This document shows, piece after piece, positions 53,099 through 61,831 of a stretch of 64,000 nucleotides of DNA (positions are counted from its first letter, which is position 1; each line of letters begins with the position of its first letter). The position numbers were made by a program, and so were the translations under genes. The notes under the pieces are model-generated. The model worked only from the letters and a program-made list of their open reading frames with translations, was not told the DNA's origin and ran no database searches. The stretch covers positions 1 to 64,000 of the forward strand of contig JBJOIT010000011.1 of NCBI GenBank assembly GCA_046046915.1. Reading direction: 5' to 3'. The stretch is from JBEEJZ01 sp046046915 (GTDB taxonomy: Bacteria; Pseudomonadota; Gammaproteobacteria; Burkholderiales; Burkholderiaceae_C).

Positions 53099-54758
53099 GC
53101 AACTCCCGTCGCAACACCTTGCCCACCGGGGTCTTGGGCAAATCATCCCGAAACTCGATGACCTTAGGTCGCTTGTAGCCGGTCAGGGTGTCCTTGAAAT
53201 GGGCGCGCAAATGCTCTTCCGTCAGCGCTGGGTCTTTGCGAACCACCACTAACTTCACAGCCTCGCCAGTCTGTTCGTCTGCCACTCCTACCGCAGCGCA
53301 CTCCAGAACGCCAGGGCAAGCAGATACCACCTCTTCAATTTCATTAGGATAAACATTGAAGCCGTTGACCAGCACCATGTCTTTTTTACGGTCCACGATA
53401 CGCACGTAACCCCGCGCATCCATGATGCCCACATCGCCGGTCTTGAACCAGCCACCGGGCAGCATGACCTTGGCCGTTTCCTCGGGTCGCTGCCAGTAGC
53501 CGGCCATGACCTGAGGCCCTCGGATGGCAATTTCGCCCGGCTGCCCAAGGGGCACTTCCAAACCATCGTCATCCACACACATCACCCAGGTGCTGGACAC
53601 GGGCACACCAATGGAGCCGGTGAACTCGGGGTTGGTCACTGGGTTGCCCGTTGCCAAGGGGCTGGTTTCTGACAGCCCGTAGGCCTCGGTGATCGGCACC
53701 CCCGTGCGCGCCAGCCACTGCTTGGCCACAGCGCTTTGCACGGCCATGCCGCCGCCAATCGAAATCTTGTGTGCACGCCAATTGACAGTCTCAAAATCAG
53801 GATGATTCATCAGGGCGTTGAACAGGGTATTCACCGCCGGGAAGAGATGGAAGGTTTCCTTGGACAGCGTCTTGCACACCGCGGGCAAATCACGCGGGTT
53901 GGGTATCAGCACCGTCTTGCCGCCCAGGCGCAAAAACAGCATGGTGACAGTGAAGGCAAAGATGTGATACATGGGTAGCGCGCACACAGTGGCAGGCTGC
54001 ACACCTGCACCCAGCTGCCCCAGCGTTGGCTCCAGCCACACTTGCGCCTGCATCACATTGCTGATCAAGTTGCGATGCAATAGCACGGCCCCTTTCGACA
54101 CCCCTGTGGTGCCGCCGGTGTACTGCAGCACAGCCAAATCGTCAGGCTTGAGTTCGGGACGCTTGAAGGTGCCTCGTAATCCCTGCGCCAAGGCCGTATT
54201 GAAGGGCACAGCGCCCGGCAACTGAAACTCTGGCACCAGCTTCTTGATGCGCCGCACCACCAGATTGACCACCGATCCCTTCAAAGCGCCCAGGCAATCG
54301 CCCATGGCGCACAACACCACATGACTTACCTGCGTTGCAGCAATGCACTTCTGCAAGGTGGCGGCAAAGTTCTCGATGATGAATATGGCCTTGGCACCCG
54401 AGTCCTTGAGCTGATGCTCCAGCTCGCGCGCGGTGTACAGCGGATTCACATTCACCACCACATACCCGGCACGCAGGATGGCCGCGACCGCGACCGGGTA
54501 CTGGGGCACGTTGGGCATCATGATGGCCACACGATCACCCCGACTCAAACCCAGGCCCTGCAAATAGCCGGCCATGACACGACTCTGCCGGTCGATGTCG
54601 GCATAACTGATCTGTTTGCCTAAAAAACTAAGGGCTGGCTTTTTGGCATGCTTGGAAAAGCTGTCCTCCATCATCTCTACCAGAGAACCAAAAGAGAGTT
54701 CTCCAAGATCCGCCGGCACACCGGGCGGGTAACTAGAAAGCCAGATTCGCTCAGTCAT
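53085..54758 (-). CDS. fadD: Long-chain-fatty-acid--CoA ligase
   Basis: A 557-residue acyl-CoA synthetase of the ANL superfamily. The AMP-binding P-loop is YTGGTTGVSKGAVLLHRN near residue 215; ITEAYGLSETSP, GWFKTGDVGIMDARGYV and the C-terminal PKTPVGKVLRREL with its catalytic Lys are visible. Length and N terminus match FadD. CGGAG precedes the ATG, within a small 5-bp hairpin. It is downstream of pntB in the same direction after 92 bases. Confidence 0.92.
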   Translation of the reverse strand: MTERIWLSSYPPGVPADLGELSFGSLVEMMEDSFSKHAKKPALSFLGKQISYADIDRQSRVMAGYLQGLGLSRGDRVAIMMPNVPQYPVAVAAILRAGYVVVNVNPLYTARELEHQLKDSGAKAIFIIENFAATLQKCIAATQVSHVVLCAMGDCLGALKGSVVNLVVRRIKKLVPEFQLPGAVPFNTALAQGLRGTFKRPELKPDDLAVLQYTGGTTGVSKGAVLLHRNLISNVMQAQVWLEPTLGQLGAGVQPATVCALPMYHIFAFTVTMLFLRLGGKTVLIPNPRDLPAVCKTLSKETFHLFPAVNTLFNALMNHPDFETVNWRAHKISIGGGMAVQSAVAKQWLARTGVPITEAYGLSETSPLATGNPVTNPEFTGSIGVPVSSTWVMCVDDDGLEVPLGQPGEIAIRGPQVMAGYWQRPEETAKVMLPGGWFKTGDVGIMDARGYVRIVDRKKDMVLVNGFNVYPNEIEEVVSACPGVLECAAVGVADEQTGEAVKLVVVRKDPALTEEHLRAHFKDTLTGYKRPKVIEFRDDLPKTPVGKVLRRELRDKR

Positions 54759-54850
54759 GATTTTTGTCTCCGTTATGACGGACAGTCTTTGTGCTTGACC
54801 ATCTCGCTGTCTTCAATAGGGGCATCCACCGCTGGGACAAGGCCTGTGCG

Positions 54851-56278
54851 TCACTCCACCGCCTTGCACATATCCTCGACCACCTTCTTGGCGTCACCAA
54901 ACACCATCATGGTTTTGTCCATGTAGAACAATTCGTTGTCCAGGCCGGCATAACCTGCCGCCATGGAACGCTTGTTCACAATGATGGTCTTGGCCTTGTA
55001 GGCCTCGAGAATCGGCATGCCATAAATGGGGCTGCCCTTGGTGTGGGCGGCTGGGTTGACCACGTCGTTAGCCCCCAGAATGATGGCAACGTCGGCCTGG
55101 CCAAACTCGCCATTGATGTCTTCCATCTCAAACACCTGGTCATAGGGCACTTCAGCCTCGGCCAAGAGCACATTCATGTGGCCAGGCATACGACCCGCTA
55201 CCGGGTGAATGGCGTATTTGACGGTGATACCTTTTTCCGTGAGCTTGGCGGCGAGCTCTTTCACGGCGTGCTGCGCACGGGCCACGGCGAGACCATAGCC
55301 CGGCACGATCACCACAGTCTCGGCATTGCCCAGCACAAAGGCGGCATCATCCGCACTACCGCTCTTGACGGTGCGTTGCACTGCGGCTCCGGCCGGACCA
55401 GCGGCGGCATCCTCGCCCCCAAAGCCACCCAGAATCACGTTGAAGAAGGAACGGTTCATGGCCTTGCACATGATGTAGCTCAGGATCGCCCCCGAGCTGC
55501 CTACCAGGGAGCCGGCAATGATCAACATGCTGTTGTTCAGGCTGAAGCCGATGCCGGCAGCCGCCCAGCCCGAGTAGCTATTGAGCATGGACACCACCAC
55601 AGGCATGTCAGCGCCGCCAATCGGGATGATGATGAGCACACCCATCACAAACGACAGGGCCAGCATGCCAAAGAAGGCAGCCCAGCTTTCAGTGAACATG
55701 AACACCAGACCCAAGCCCACGGTGGCCAAGCCCAGCACCAGATTCAGCTTGTGCTGACCGGCAAAAGTGACAGGAGCACCTTGAAACAGGCGGAACTTGT
55801 ACTTGCCCGACAACTTGCCGAAGGCGATAACCGATCCGCTGAAAGTGATCGCACCAATGGCCGCTCCCAGGAACAGCTCCAGGCGGTTCCCAGCAGGAAT
55901 CGCCACACCCTTGGCCACGATGCCAAAGGCGTATGGCTCCGCCACGGCGGCCACTGCAATGAACACGGCCGCCAAGCCAATCATGCTATGCATGAAGGCC
56001 ACCAGCTCAGGCATCTTGGTCATCTCAACGCGGTTTGCCATGTAGGCGCCTGCGGCGCCACCTAACAAAAGTCCGCCGAGGACCCAGGTCATGCCCTGCA
56101 GATTGCCCGCCGACAACTGCACGATCAGCGCCGCCGTGGTCAACACGGCAATCGCCATGCCGGTCATGCCAAACACATTGCCGCGTATGGACGTGGTGGG
56201 GTGGCTCAAGCCCTTGAGCGCCTGTATGAAGCAGACGCTGGCAACCAGATACAGAAGGGTGACGAGATTCATGCTCAT
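54851..56278 (-). CDS. pntB: NAD(P) transhydrogenase beta subunit
   Basis: A 475-residue subunit with about eight to nine membrane helices in the first 260 residues and the NADP(H)-binding domain III at the C terminus (VVIVPGYGLAVARAQHAVKEL, HPVAGRMPGHMNVLLAEA, IILGANDVVNPAAHT). It carries out proton-driven hydride transfer from NADH to NADP+ with PntA. Its ATG overlaps the stop of the preceding subunit gene by four bases. Confidence 0.96.
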   Translation of the reverse strand: MSMNLVTLLYLVASVCFIQALKGLSHPTTSIRGNVFGMTGMAIAVLTTAALIVQLSAGNLQGMTWVLGGLLLGGAAGAYMANRVEMTKMPELVAFMHSMIGLAAVFIAVAAVAEPYAFGIVAKGVAIPAGNRLELFLGAAIGAITFSGSVIAFGKLSGKYKFRLFQGAPVTFAGQHKLNLVLGLATVGLGLVFMFTESWAAFFGMLALSFVMGVLIIIPIGGADMPVVVSMLNSYSGWAAAGIGFSLNNSMLIIAGSLVGSSGAILSYIMCKAMNRSFFNVILGGFGGEDAAAGPAGAAVQRTVKSGSADDAAFVLGNAETVVIVPGYGLAVARAQHAVKELAAKLTEKGITVKYAIHPVAGRMPGHMNVLLAEAEVPYDQVFEMEDINGEFGQADVAIILGANDVVNPAAHTKGSPIYGMPILEAYKAKTIIVNKRSMAAGYAGLDNELFYMDKTMMVFGDAKKVVEDMCKAVE

Positions 56279-56601
56279 TTGGCAGCTCCTTCAACCTTGG
56301 GTGCGGCTTTCTTTTCTTTTTTCTTGAACATTTCCAGCATGCGCCTTGTCACCAGAAAACCACCAAACACATTGACGGCGGCCAGTGCAACCGCCAGCAC
56401 GCCCATGGTCTTGCCCAAGGTGGTCTCGGTCATGGCCGCGGCCAGCATGGCCCCCACGATGACGATGGCAGAAATCGCGTTGGTCACAGCCATCAAGGGC
56501 GTGTGCAGTGCGGGTGTCACGGTCCAGACAACGTGGTAACCCACGTAAATGGCCAACACAAAAATAATCAGGTTGGTGATGGTGGGAGAGACTAAGTCCA
56601 T
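56275..56601 (-). CDS. pntAB: NAD(P) transhydrogenase alpha subunit, membrane part
   Basis: A 108-residue protein with three hydrophobic helices (IIFVLAIYVGYHVVW, LMAVTNAISAIVIVGAMLAA and the last near residues 65-85). It equals the C-terminal membrane portion of E. coli PntA, encoded separately in three-gene transhydrogenases such as that of Rhodospirillum. It is 57 bases downstream of pntAA and coupled to pntB by an ATGA overlap. Confidence 0.93.
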   Translation of the reverse strand: MDLVSPTITNLIIFVLAIYVGYHVVWTVTPALHTPLMAVTNAISAIVIVGAMLAAAMTETTLGKTMGVLAVALAAVNVFGGFLVTRRMLEMFKKKEKKAAPKVEGAAK

Positions 56602-56658
56602 AAGGTACTCCGGAAAGAATGAAGTCGCAGCGCTAACAGGATCGATGACGCCGGGCGC

Positions 56659-57786
56659 TCAGGCCCGCAACACCTTGCCACCCTGCGCCATCAGGCACGC
56701 GGCCACAATGTCGTCGCCCATGTCGGTGTGCAAGGCACCGTCCTTGTTGATGATGAGCTTGAGAAAATCGATGACGTTGCGCGCATACAAGGCAGAGGCA
56801 TCCGCGGCCACCAGGGCCGGCAGGTTGGTGTCGCCGATCAGGGTCACGCCGTGCTTGACCACTGTTTTGTCTGCCTCCGACAGCGGGCAGTTGCCACCAC
56901 CGTTGGGCCCCTTGCCGGCAGCGATATCCACAATCACCGAGCCTGGCTTCATGCTCTTGACCATGTCTTCAGTGATCAAGGTGGGCGCAGCACGTCCGGG
57001 GATCAGCGCGGTGGAGATCACCACATCGGCCTGGGCCACGCGCTTGGCCACTTCAGCTTTCTGGCGCTCCAGCCAGCTCGGCGGCATGGGCTTGGCATAG
57101 CCGCCTACGCCCTGAGCCGCCTCACGCTCTTCGTCTGTTTCGTAGGGCACGTCGATGAACTTACCGCCTAAGGATTCGATCTGTTCCTTCACACTGGGGC
57201 GCACATCCGAGGCTTCAATCACTGCACCCAAGCGCTTGGCCGTCGCAATTGCCTGAAGGCCAGCCACACCCACGCCCAGAATCACCACGCGCGCGGCCTT
57301 GACCGTGCCGGCCGCTGTCATCAGCATGGGGAAGAAGCGTTGGTACTTGTCGGCCGCCATCATCACGGCCTTGTAGCCCGCGATGTTGGCCTGCGAGCTC
57401 AACACGTCCATGCTTTGGGCGCGAGTGGTGCGAGGCGCTGCCTCAAGGGCATAGGCGGTGAGCCCCGCAGAAGCCAGGCGCTGCAGGCCCGCTGCGTCAA
57501 AGGGGTTGAGCATGCCCACCAGGGTGGTTCCCGCCGGTATCAGTGGCATCTCGGCCTCCGAGGGCGCGCGCACCTTTAGCACCAGTTCACAGGCAAACGC
57601 ACCTTTGGCGTCGGTGACTTCGGCACCGGCAGCCACATAGGCCTCGTCGGTGACGCTGGCGGCCACGCCGGCACCGGTCTCCACGCGCAGCGTGTGGCCT
57701 TGGGCTTTGAGCTTTTTGGCCGTTTCAGGTGTCATGGCCACTCGGGTTTCACCCGGGCTTGTCTCTTTGGGTACACCAATCAGCAT
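56659..57786 (-). CDS. pntAA: NAD(P) transhydrogenase alpha subunit, soluble domain I
   Basis: A 375-residue NAD(H)-binding subunit of the alanine dehydrogenase/PNT family. The N terminus LIGVPKETSPGETRVAMTPE, nucleotide motif VVILGVGVAGLQAIATAKRLGA, and RPSVKEQIESLGGKFIDV plus the mobile-loop region are typical. GAGGA lies upstream of the ATG. It heads the pntAA-pntAB-pntB operon, which supplies NADPH; fadD and mtnN follow downstream. Confidence 0.95.
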   Translation of the reverse strand: MLIGVPKETSPGETRVAMTPETAKKLKAQGHTLRVETGAGVAASVTDEAYVAAGAEVTDAKGAFACELVLKVRAPSEAEMPLIPAGTTLVGMLNPFDAAGLQRLASAGLTAYALEAAPRTTRAQSMDVLSSQANIAGYKAVMMAADKYQRFFPMLMTAAGTVKAARVVILGVGVAGLQAIATAKRLGAVIEASDVRPSVKEQIESLGGKFIDVPYETDEEREAAQGVGGYAKPMPPSWLERQKAEVAKRVAQADVVISTALIPGRAAPTLITEDMVKSMKPGSVIVDIAAGKGPNGGGNCPLSEADKTVVKHGVTLIGDTNLPALVAADASALYARNVIDFLKLIINKDGALHTDMGDDIVAACLMAQGGKVLRA

Positions 57787-57901
57787 TTCACTGTCCTCAC
57801 GAAGGGATACAAAACTTTTCCGAAGCTTACATGAGAATTCAACGCCATCTGGCCCGCACCTATGTGAAACAGCAAGCCAAGCGCCTGCGCAAGCGATCTT
57901 T

Positions 57902-57918
57902 TGTGTCTAACACATAAT
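57902..57918 (+). promoter_or_regulatory. Dyad and minus-10 box immediately ahead of the NUDIX gene
   Basis: TGTGT-CTA-ACACA (57902-57914) overlaps CATAAT (57913-57918), which ends five bases before the ATG. Transcription from it would start at or within the start codon, so the mRNA may be leaderless; no ribosome site is present. Confidence 0.35.
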
Positions 57919-57923
57919 CGCAC

Positions 57924-58409
57924 ATGGACACACGATGGAAACCCAGCGTCACAGTCGCCGCCATCATTGAGCGCGAGGGACGCTTCTTGCTGGTCGAAGA
58001 ACACACCGCCGAAGGCCTGCGCCTGAACAACCCGGCCGGCCATCTGGATCCGGGCGAGTCACCCGCAGACGGCTGCGCACGCGAGGCCCTGGAAGAAACT
58101 GCGCACCTGTTTTGCCCGACCGCGCTGGTGGGCATTTATCTGTCCCGGTTTCAGAGGCCGGTGACGGCTGAAGACATCACTTACCTGCGCTTTGCCTATT
58201 GCGGCACCTTGGGCGAACTGCAAACCGGCCGCACACTGGACCATGGGATCGTGCGCACCCTTTGGCTCACGCCCGACGAGGTTCGCGCTAGTGCAGAACG
58301 CCACCGAAGCCCCTTGGTGTTGCAGTGCATGGAAGACTACCTGGCCGGCAAGCGCTACCCCATGGCCATGGTTTACACCGATGCCTCCGTGAGCGCATTG
58401 AACGGCTGA
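57924..58409 (+). CDS. NUDIX hydrolase (NudJ-like)
   Basis: A 161-residue NUDIX protein. The box begins at G39: GHLDPGESPADGCAREALEETAHL. Its metal-binding Glu residues are intact, but the Gly near the end of the consensus is Ala. NudJ-type enzymes act on thiamine and nucleoside pyrophosphates; the substrate here is not known. It ends in TGATG, overlapping the start of the next gene by one base. Confidence 0.88.
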   Translation: MDTRWKPSVTVAAIIEREGRFLLVEEHTAEGLRLNNPAGHLDPGESPADGCAREALEETAHLFCPTALVGIYLSRFQRPVTAEDITYLRFAYCGTLGELQTGRTLDHGIVRTLWLTPDEVRASAERHRSPLVLQCMEDYLAGKRYPMAMVYTDASVSALNG

Positions 58410-59158
58410 TGGACTCGCTTTGGACCTGGGCCGGCCTGGGCCTGGCCGCACTCTTAGCCGGCATCCTGAACGCCATTGCCGGTGGCGGCAGTTTTCTGAC
58501 CTTCCCGGCGCTGGTGTGGGCGGGTATCCCTCCCATTACGGCCAACGCGACCAGCGCCATGGCTGTCAGCCCCGGCTACCTAGGCAGCACGCTGGGCTTC
58601 AAGCGTGAGCTCTTGGAGATCCCTCGACCCGCGCTGATCAGGGAGATGCTGATCGCAGCCGGAGGTGGGCTGGCTGGGGCACTGCTGCTACTGATCACGC
58701 CAGCCAACATGTTTTCGGCCCTGGTGCCCTGGCTGCTTCTGCTGGCCACCGGGCTCTTTGCGCTGGGACCAAAGCTGACCCGGGCCCAAGGACAACAAGG
58801 CTGGCCACATTGGAGGCAGATGGGCCTGGCACTGGTATCTGTGTATGGCGGCTACTTCAACGGCGGTCTGGGCATTTTGCTGATGGCCATGTACACCCTG
58901 ACCGGCGAGACCCGCCTCACCACCGTGAACGCCCTGAAAAACCTGATGTCACTGGTTCTGTCGGTACTGTCGGTCGCGGCGTTTGCCTGGGCGGGCGCGA
59001 TTGCCTGGCCACAGGCCATCTGGATGATGCTGGCGGCAACCGTGGGTGGACTACTGGGCGCGCGTCTCGCACGCCGCTTGCCGGCCCGGGTGGTGCGAGT
59101 GCTGGTGATCTGCACCGGCCTGCTGATGAGCGTGGTGTTTTTCATCCGCACGCACTGA
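58409..59158 (+). CDS. TauE/SafE (TSUP) family membrane transporter
   Basis: A 249-residue protein with about eight hydrophobic segments. It has the TSUP pattern LNAIAGGGSFLTFPALVWAG near residues 20-40 and VYGGYFNGGLGILLMAMY near 140-157, repeated halves as expected. The family exports or imports sulfite, sulfoacetate and other small organic anions. It is translationally coupled to the NUDIX gene. It ends nine bases from the convergent tcuB. Confidence 0.87.
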   Translation: MDSLWTWAGLGLAALLAGILNAIAGGGSFLTFPALVWAGIPPITANATSAMAVSPGYLGSTLGFKRELLEIPRPALIREMLIAAGGGLAGALLLLITPANMFSALVPWLLLLATGLFALGPKLTRAQGQQGWPHWRQMGLALVSVYGGYFNGGLGILLMAMYTLTGETRLTTVNALKNLMSLVLSVLSVAAFAWAGAIAWPQAIWMMLAATVGGLLGARLARRLPARVVRVLVICTGLLMSVVFFIRTH

Positions 59159-59167
59159 GCACCATCT

Positions 59168-60340
59168 TCAGTCAGACGGCAAGCCTAGCTTGCTGGGCAA
59201 ACGCTTCTCGACGGCATAGCGCACCAGGGCAGCCGTCCTGAAGATACCGTGCGCAAACTTGCCGTAGGGTAACGTGGCAAACAAGGCCATCACTACGCCA
59301 AGATGTACGGCCAACAAGGCCGGCATTGCGGCCGTTTCGCGTGCCAGCCACAAGGCCAGTCCGGTGGCGCTGGTCAAAAACAGCAGGGCTATGAATCCCC
59401 GGTCCATGGGGCGCTGCGCTGCATCCCCGTGCGCCGGGTGGCGCTGCAGGTTGAGCCGGAACAAAGCTGCCGTGCCGAGCAACAAACTAACGCCACCTGC
59501 AGCGCCCAGCACCTTGGGCAGACTCGGCAGGTCGTAAGGCGCCGTCCAGCCCAAAACATAGTGATACACCGTGGCAAGACTGGTGGCTGCAAAGCACAGC
59601 ATGAAACCGTAAAAAGTGAGGTGATGCGCACGCCGACGCATCAACGTGTGGGCGTCATCCTCGTTGTGGCAGCCCTCACCGTGACCCCCGTCCAGGTATT
59701 TCAGGGTCAACGCATCGTGCGCGGCTTCCTGAACTGCGGGCGTGCTAGCTGTCAGATCACCCGTGGCCGGTGCCACATCGCGCAAAAAGCGGCGCACACC
59801 CAAGCCCAGTGCCAGCGCCGCCCACAAAAAGACCGGCGCAAACAAACTCACCAGCAGGTTGTGTGGGAACAGTGCGTAAAAGTTCCCCTGTGGCTGGGCG
59901 CCCCACAGCGTACCCTTGAGTGCCAGGGCCAGCAACAGAAACAGCGCCAACCCTGCTGCCAGCGCCACGCTGAGTGTGAGCCCGTTGCGCTGGTACAACT
60001 TGCCCAAGGCCGGTGGCCAAGCGTAGTCAGCATAGGTTTGCGCGCGTACCCGGGCCATACTTTGAGGCACATTCACCGCAAACTCATGCGGCGGCGCGTA
60101 CTGGCAGGCGTGAAGACACGCACCACAGTTGTGACACAGGTTGGCCAGGTAATGCACGTCGGCCTTGCCAAATTCAAGCCGGCGCGTCATGGCCGGAAAC
60201 ACGGCGCAAAAGCCTTCGCAGTAGCGGCAGGCGTTGCAGATCTGCATCTGCCGCGCCACCTCGGCCTCAGGTGCGGTCAGCACCACCTCCCCATTGGCCA
60301 GCGCAAGGGCATCGCGGGTCAGGGCTTCAAGCTGCTGCAT
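59168..60340 (-). CDS. tcuB: Tricarballylate utilisation protein TcuB-like (iron-sulfur, membrane)
   Basis: A 390-residue membrane protein with two N-terminal 4Fe-4S clusters: C35, C38, C41, C45 and C69, C72, C75, C79. About six membrane helices follow. This is the TcuB/CitB layout; TcuB reoxidises the flavin of TcuA and passes electrons to the quinone pool. GGAG precedes the ATG at 60340; a longer frame from 60361 exists. The start overlaps the end of tcuA by 14 bases. Confidence 0.9.
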   Translation of the reverse strand: MQQLEALTRDALALANGEVVLTAPEAEVARQMQICNACRYCEGFCAVFPAMTRRLEFGKADVHYLANLCHNCGACLHACQYAPPHEFAVNVPQSMARVRAQTYADYAWPPALGKLYQRNGLTLSVALAAGLALFLLLALALKGTLWGAQPQGNFYALFPHNLLVSLFAPVFLWAALALGLGVRRFLRDVAPATGDLTASTPAVQEAAHDALTLKYLDGGHGEGCHNEDDAHTLMRRRAHHLTFYGFMLCFAATSLATVYHYVLGWTAPYDLPSLPKVLGAAGGVSLLLGTAALFRLNLQRHPAHGDAAQRPMDRGFIALLFLTSATGLALWLARETAAMPALLAVHLGVVMALFATLPYGKFAHGIFRTAALVRYAVEKRLPSKLGLPSD

Positions 60341-61748
60341 GGACAACTCCGGTGGTGGCATCGCTCAGTGCAGCTTGCGCGGCCTGGGCACCTGCAATAC
60401 GGCCAAAGGCCGTGCCTATCGACATGCCAACGCCAGCGGTGTAACCCTGTCCAAGCACATTGCCGGCCATCATTTCGCCCGCCACAAACAGGTTGGGGCT
60501 GGCGGCGTTCTTGAAGCGCACTGCCGCCGTTTCATCGGTCTTGAGGCCCAGGTAGGTGAAAGTCACGCCGGGCTTCAAGGTGTAGCCATAAAACGGGGCG
60601 GTATCGATGCGCCTGGCCCAGTGAGTTTTGGCCGGCACGACGCCCTGGGTATGGCAGTCGTCCAGCGTGGTGTGATCGAATTGCCCGGGTTGGCAAGCTG
60701 CGTTGTAGTCGTTCAGGGTTTGCATGAAAGCGGCCTCATCCAGTCCCAGTTTTTGGGCCAACTCGGGCAAGGTGTCCGCCTTGACGCCGGCAAACACCGG
60801 CGGCATGAAACGGCCCACGGCCTTGGCGTCGATCACGCAGTGGCCGATCTGACCCGGCTGCTGGGCGACCAGGCGGCCCCAGATGGCGTAGCGCTTGGGC
60901 CAGAAGTCTTCGCCTTCGTCATAAAAGCGTCGCCCGTCCCGATTCACGACCACGCCCAGCGACACACAGTCGATGCGGGTGCAAATGCCGCCGTCGTAGA
61001 GGGGCGCGCGAGCGTCGATGGCCACCATGTGCGCTTGCGTCGGGTCACCAATAGCCTCGGCGCCATGGTCATCCAGCAGATGCCGCAACAGGGTGCCTTG
61101 GTTGAAGCGCGTGCCGCGAATCAGAAAGTTGTCAGATGGCCACTCGCCGCGCTCGTTCTGGCCCCAAGCATCGCGCAGCCAGTCGCGATTGGACTCAAAG
61201 CCGCCGGCAGCCAGCACGCAGGCCCGCGCTTGTATGCGCTCACCATGAACATGGGCTGCCACAAAGCGATCGCCCGCCATTTCGATGCGATCCACGGGTG
61301 CCTCGTAACGAATCTGCACACCCAGTCGCTCAGCACTGCGAAAGTAAGCATTCACCAGCGCCTTGCCCCCGCCCATGAAAAAGGCGTTGGTACGAGACAG
61401 GCTCAAGGTGCCCGAGAGGGACGGCTGAAAGTGCACTCCGTGCCGGCGCATCCAGGGCCGGCACGTGGCGGTGTGGCGTATCACCAGGCGAGCCAGCGAC
61501 TCCGTGGTGCGCCCCGCCGTTACCTTGAGCAGGTCTTGCCAAAACTCTTCTTCAGGGTAAGCGTCTTGCAACACGTCTTGCGGCGCATCATGCATACAGC
61601 GCAGATTGCGGGTGTGGGCCGAATTGCCGCCACGCCACTCGCGCGGCGCAGCCTCCAGCAGCAGCACGCTTGCCCCGGCCTCTCGCGCCATCAGCGCCGC
61701 GCACAGGGCCGCATTGCCGCCACCTATCACCAACACATCCACATCCAT
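60327..61748 (-). CDS. tcuA: FAD-dependent tricarballylate dehydrogenase TcuA-like
   Basis: A 473-residue flavoprotein of the fumarate reductase/succinate dehydrogenase family. The FAD motif VDVLVIGGGNAALCAALMARE, GNSAHTRNLRCMHDAP, and the C-terminal LFVAGEMMAGNVLGQGYTAG are typical of TcuA, which oxidises tricarballylate to cis-aconitate. Start at 61748 has GGAG seven bases upstream. Gene order tcuA-tcuB matches Salmonella; the tcuC transporter is replaced in this window by Bug-type receptors. Confidence 0.9.
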   Translation of the reverse strand: MDVDVLVIGGGNAALCAALMAREAGASVLLLEAAPREWRGGNSAHTRNLRCMHDAPQDVLQDAYPEEEFWQDLLKVTAGRTTESLARLVIRHTATCRPWMRRHGVHFQPSLSGTLSLSRTNAFFMGGGKALVNAYFRSAERLGVQIRYEAPVDRIEMAGDRFVAAHVHGERIQARACVLAAGGFESNRDWLRDAWGQNERGEWPSDNFLIRGTRFNQGTLLRHLLDDHGAEAIGDPTQAHMVAIDARAPLYDGGICTRIDCVSLGVVVNRDGRRFYDEGEDFWPKRYAIWGRLVAQQPGQIGHCVIDAKAVGRFMPPVFAGVKADTLPELAQKLGLDEAAFMQTLNDYNAACQPGQFDHTTLDDCHTQGVVPAKTHWARRIDTAPFYGYTLKPGVTFTYLGLKTDETAAVRFKNAASPNLFVAGEMMAGNVLGQGYTAGVGMSIGTAFGRIAGAQAAQAALSDATTGVVHAAA

Positions 61749-61831
61749 CAGCAACTCCACTTAATTGAGGGCAAGACACCGCCCCACCCGGGCCATGCAC
61801 GCGCCCGAGCTCGAAGCAAGGCAAAACAAAA

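Noticed and set aside
57831..57917. 28-residue plus-strand frame (MRIQRHLARTY...) between pntAA and the NUDIX gene
   Set aside because: Basic and ATG-started, but without a ribosome site, and its end overlaps the likely NUDIX promoter; not enough support.
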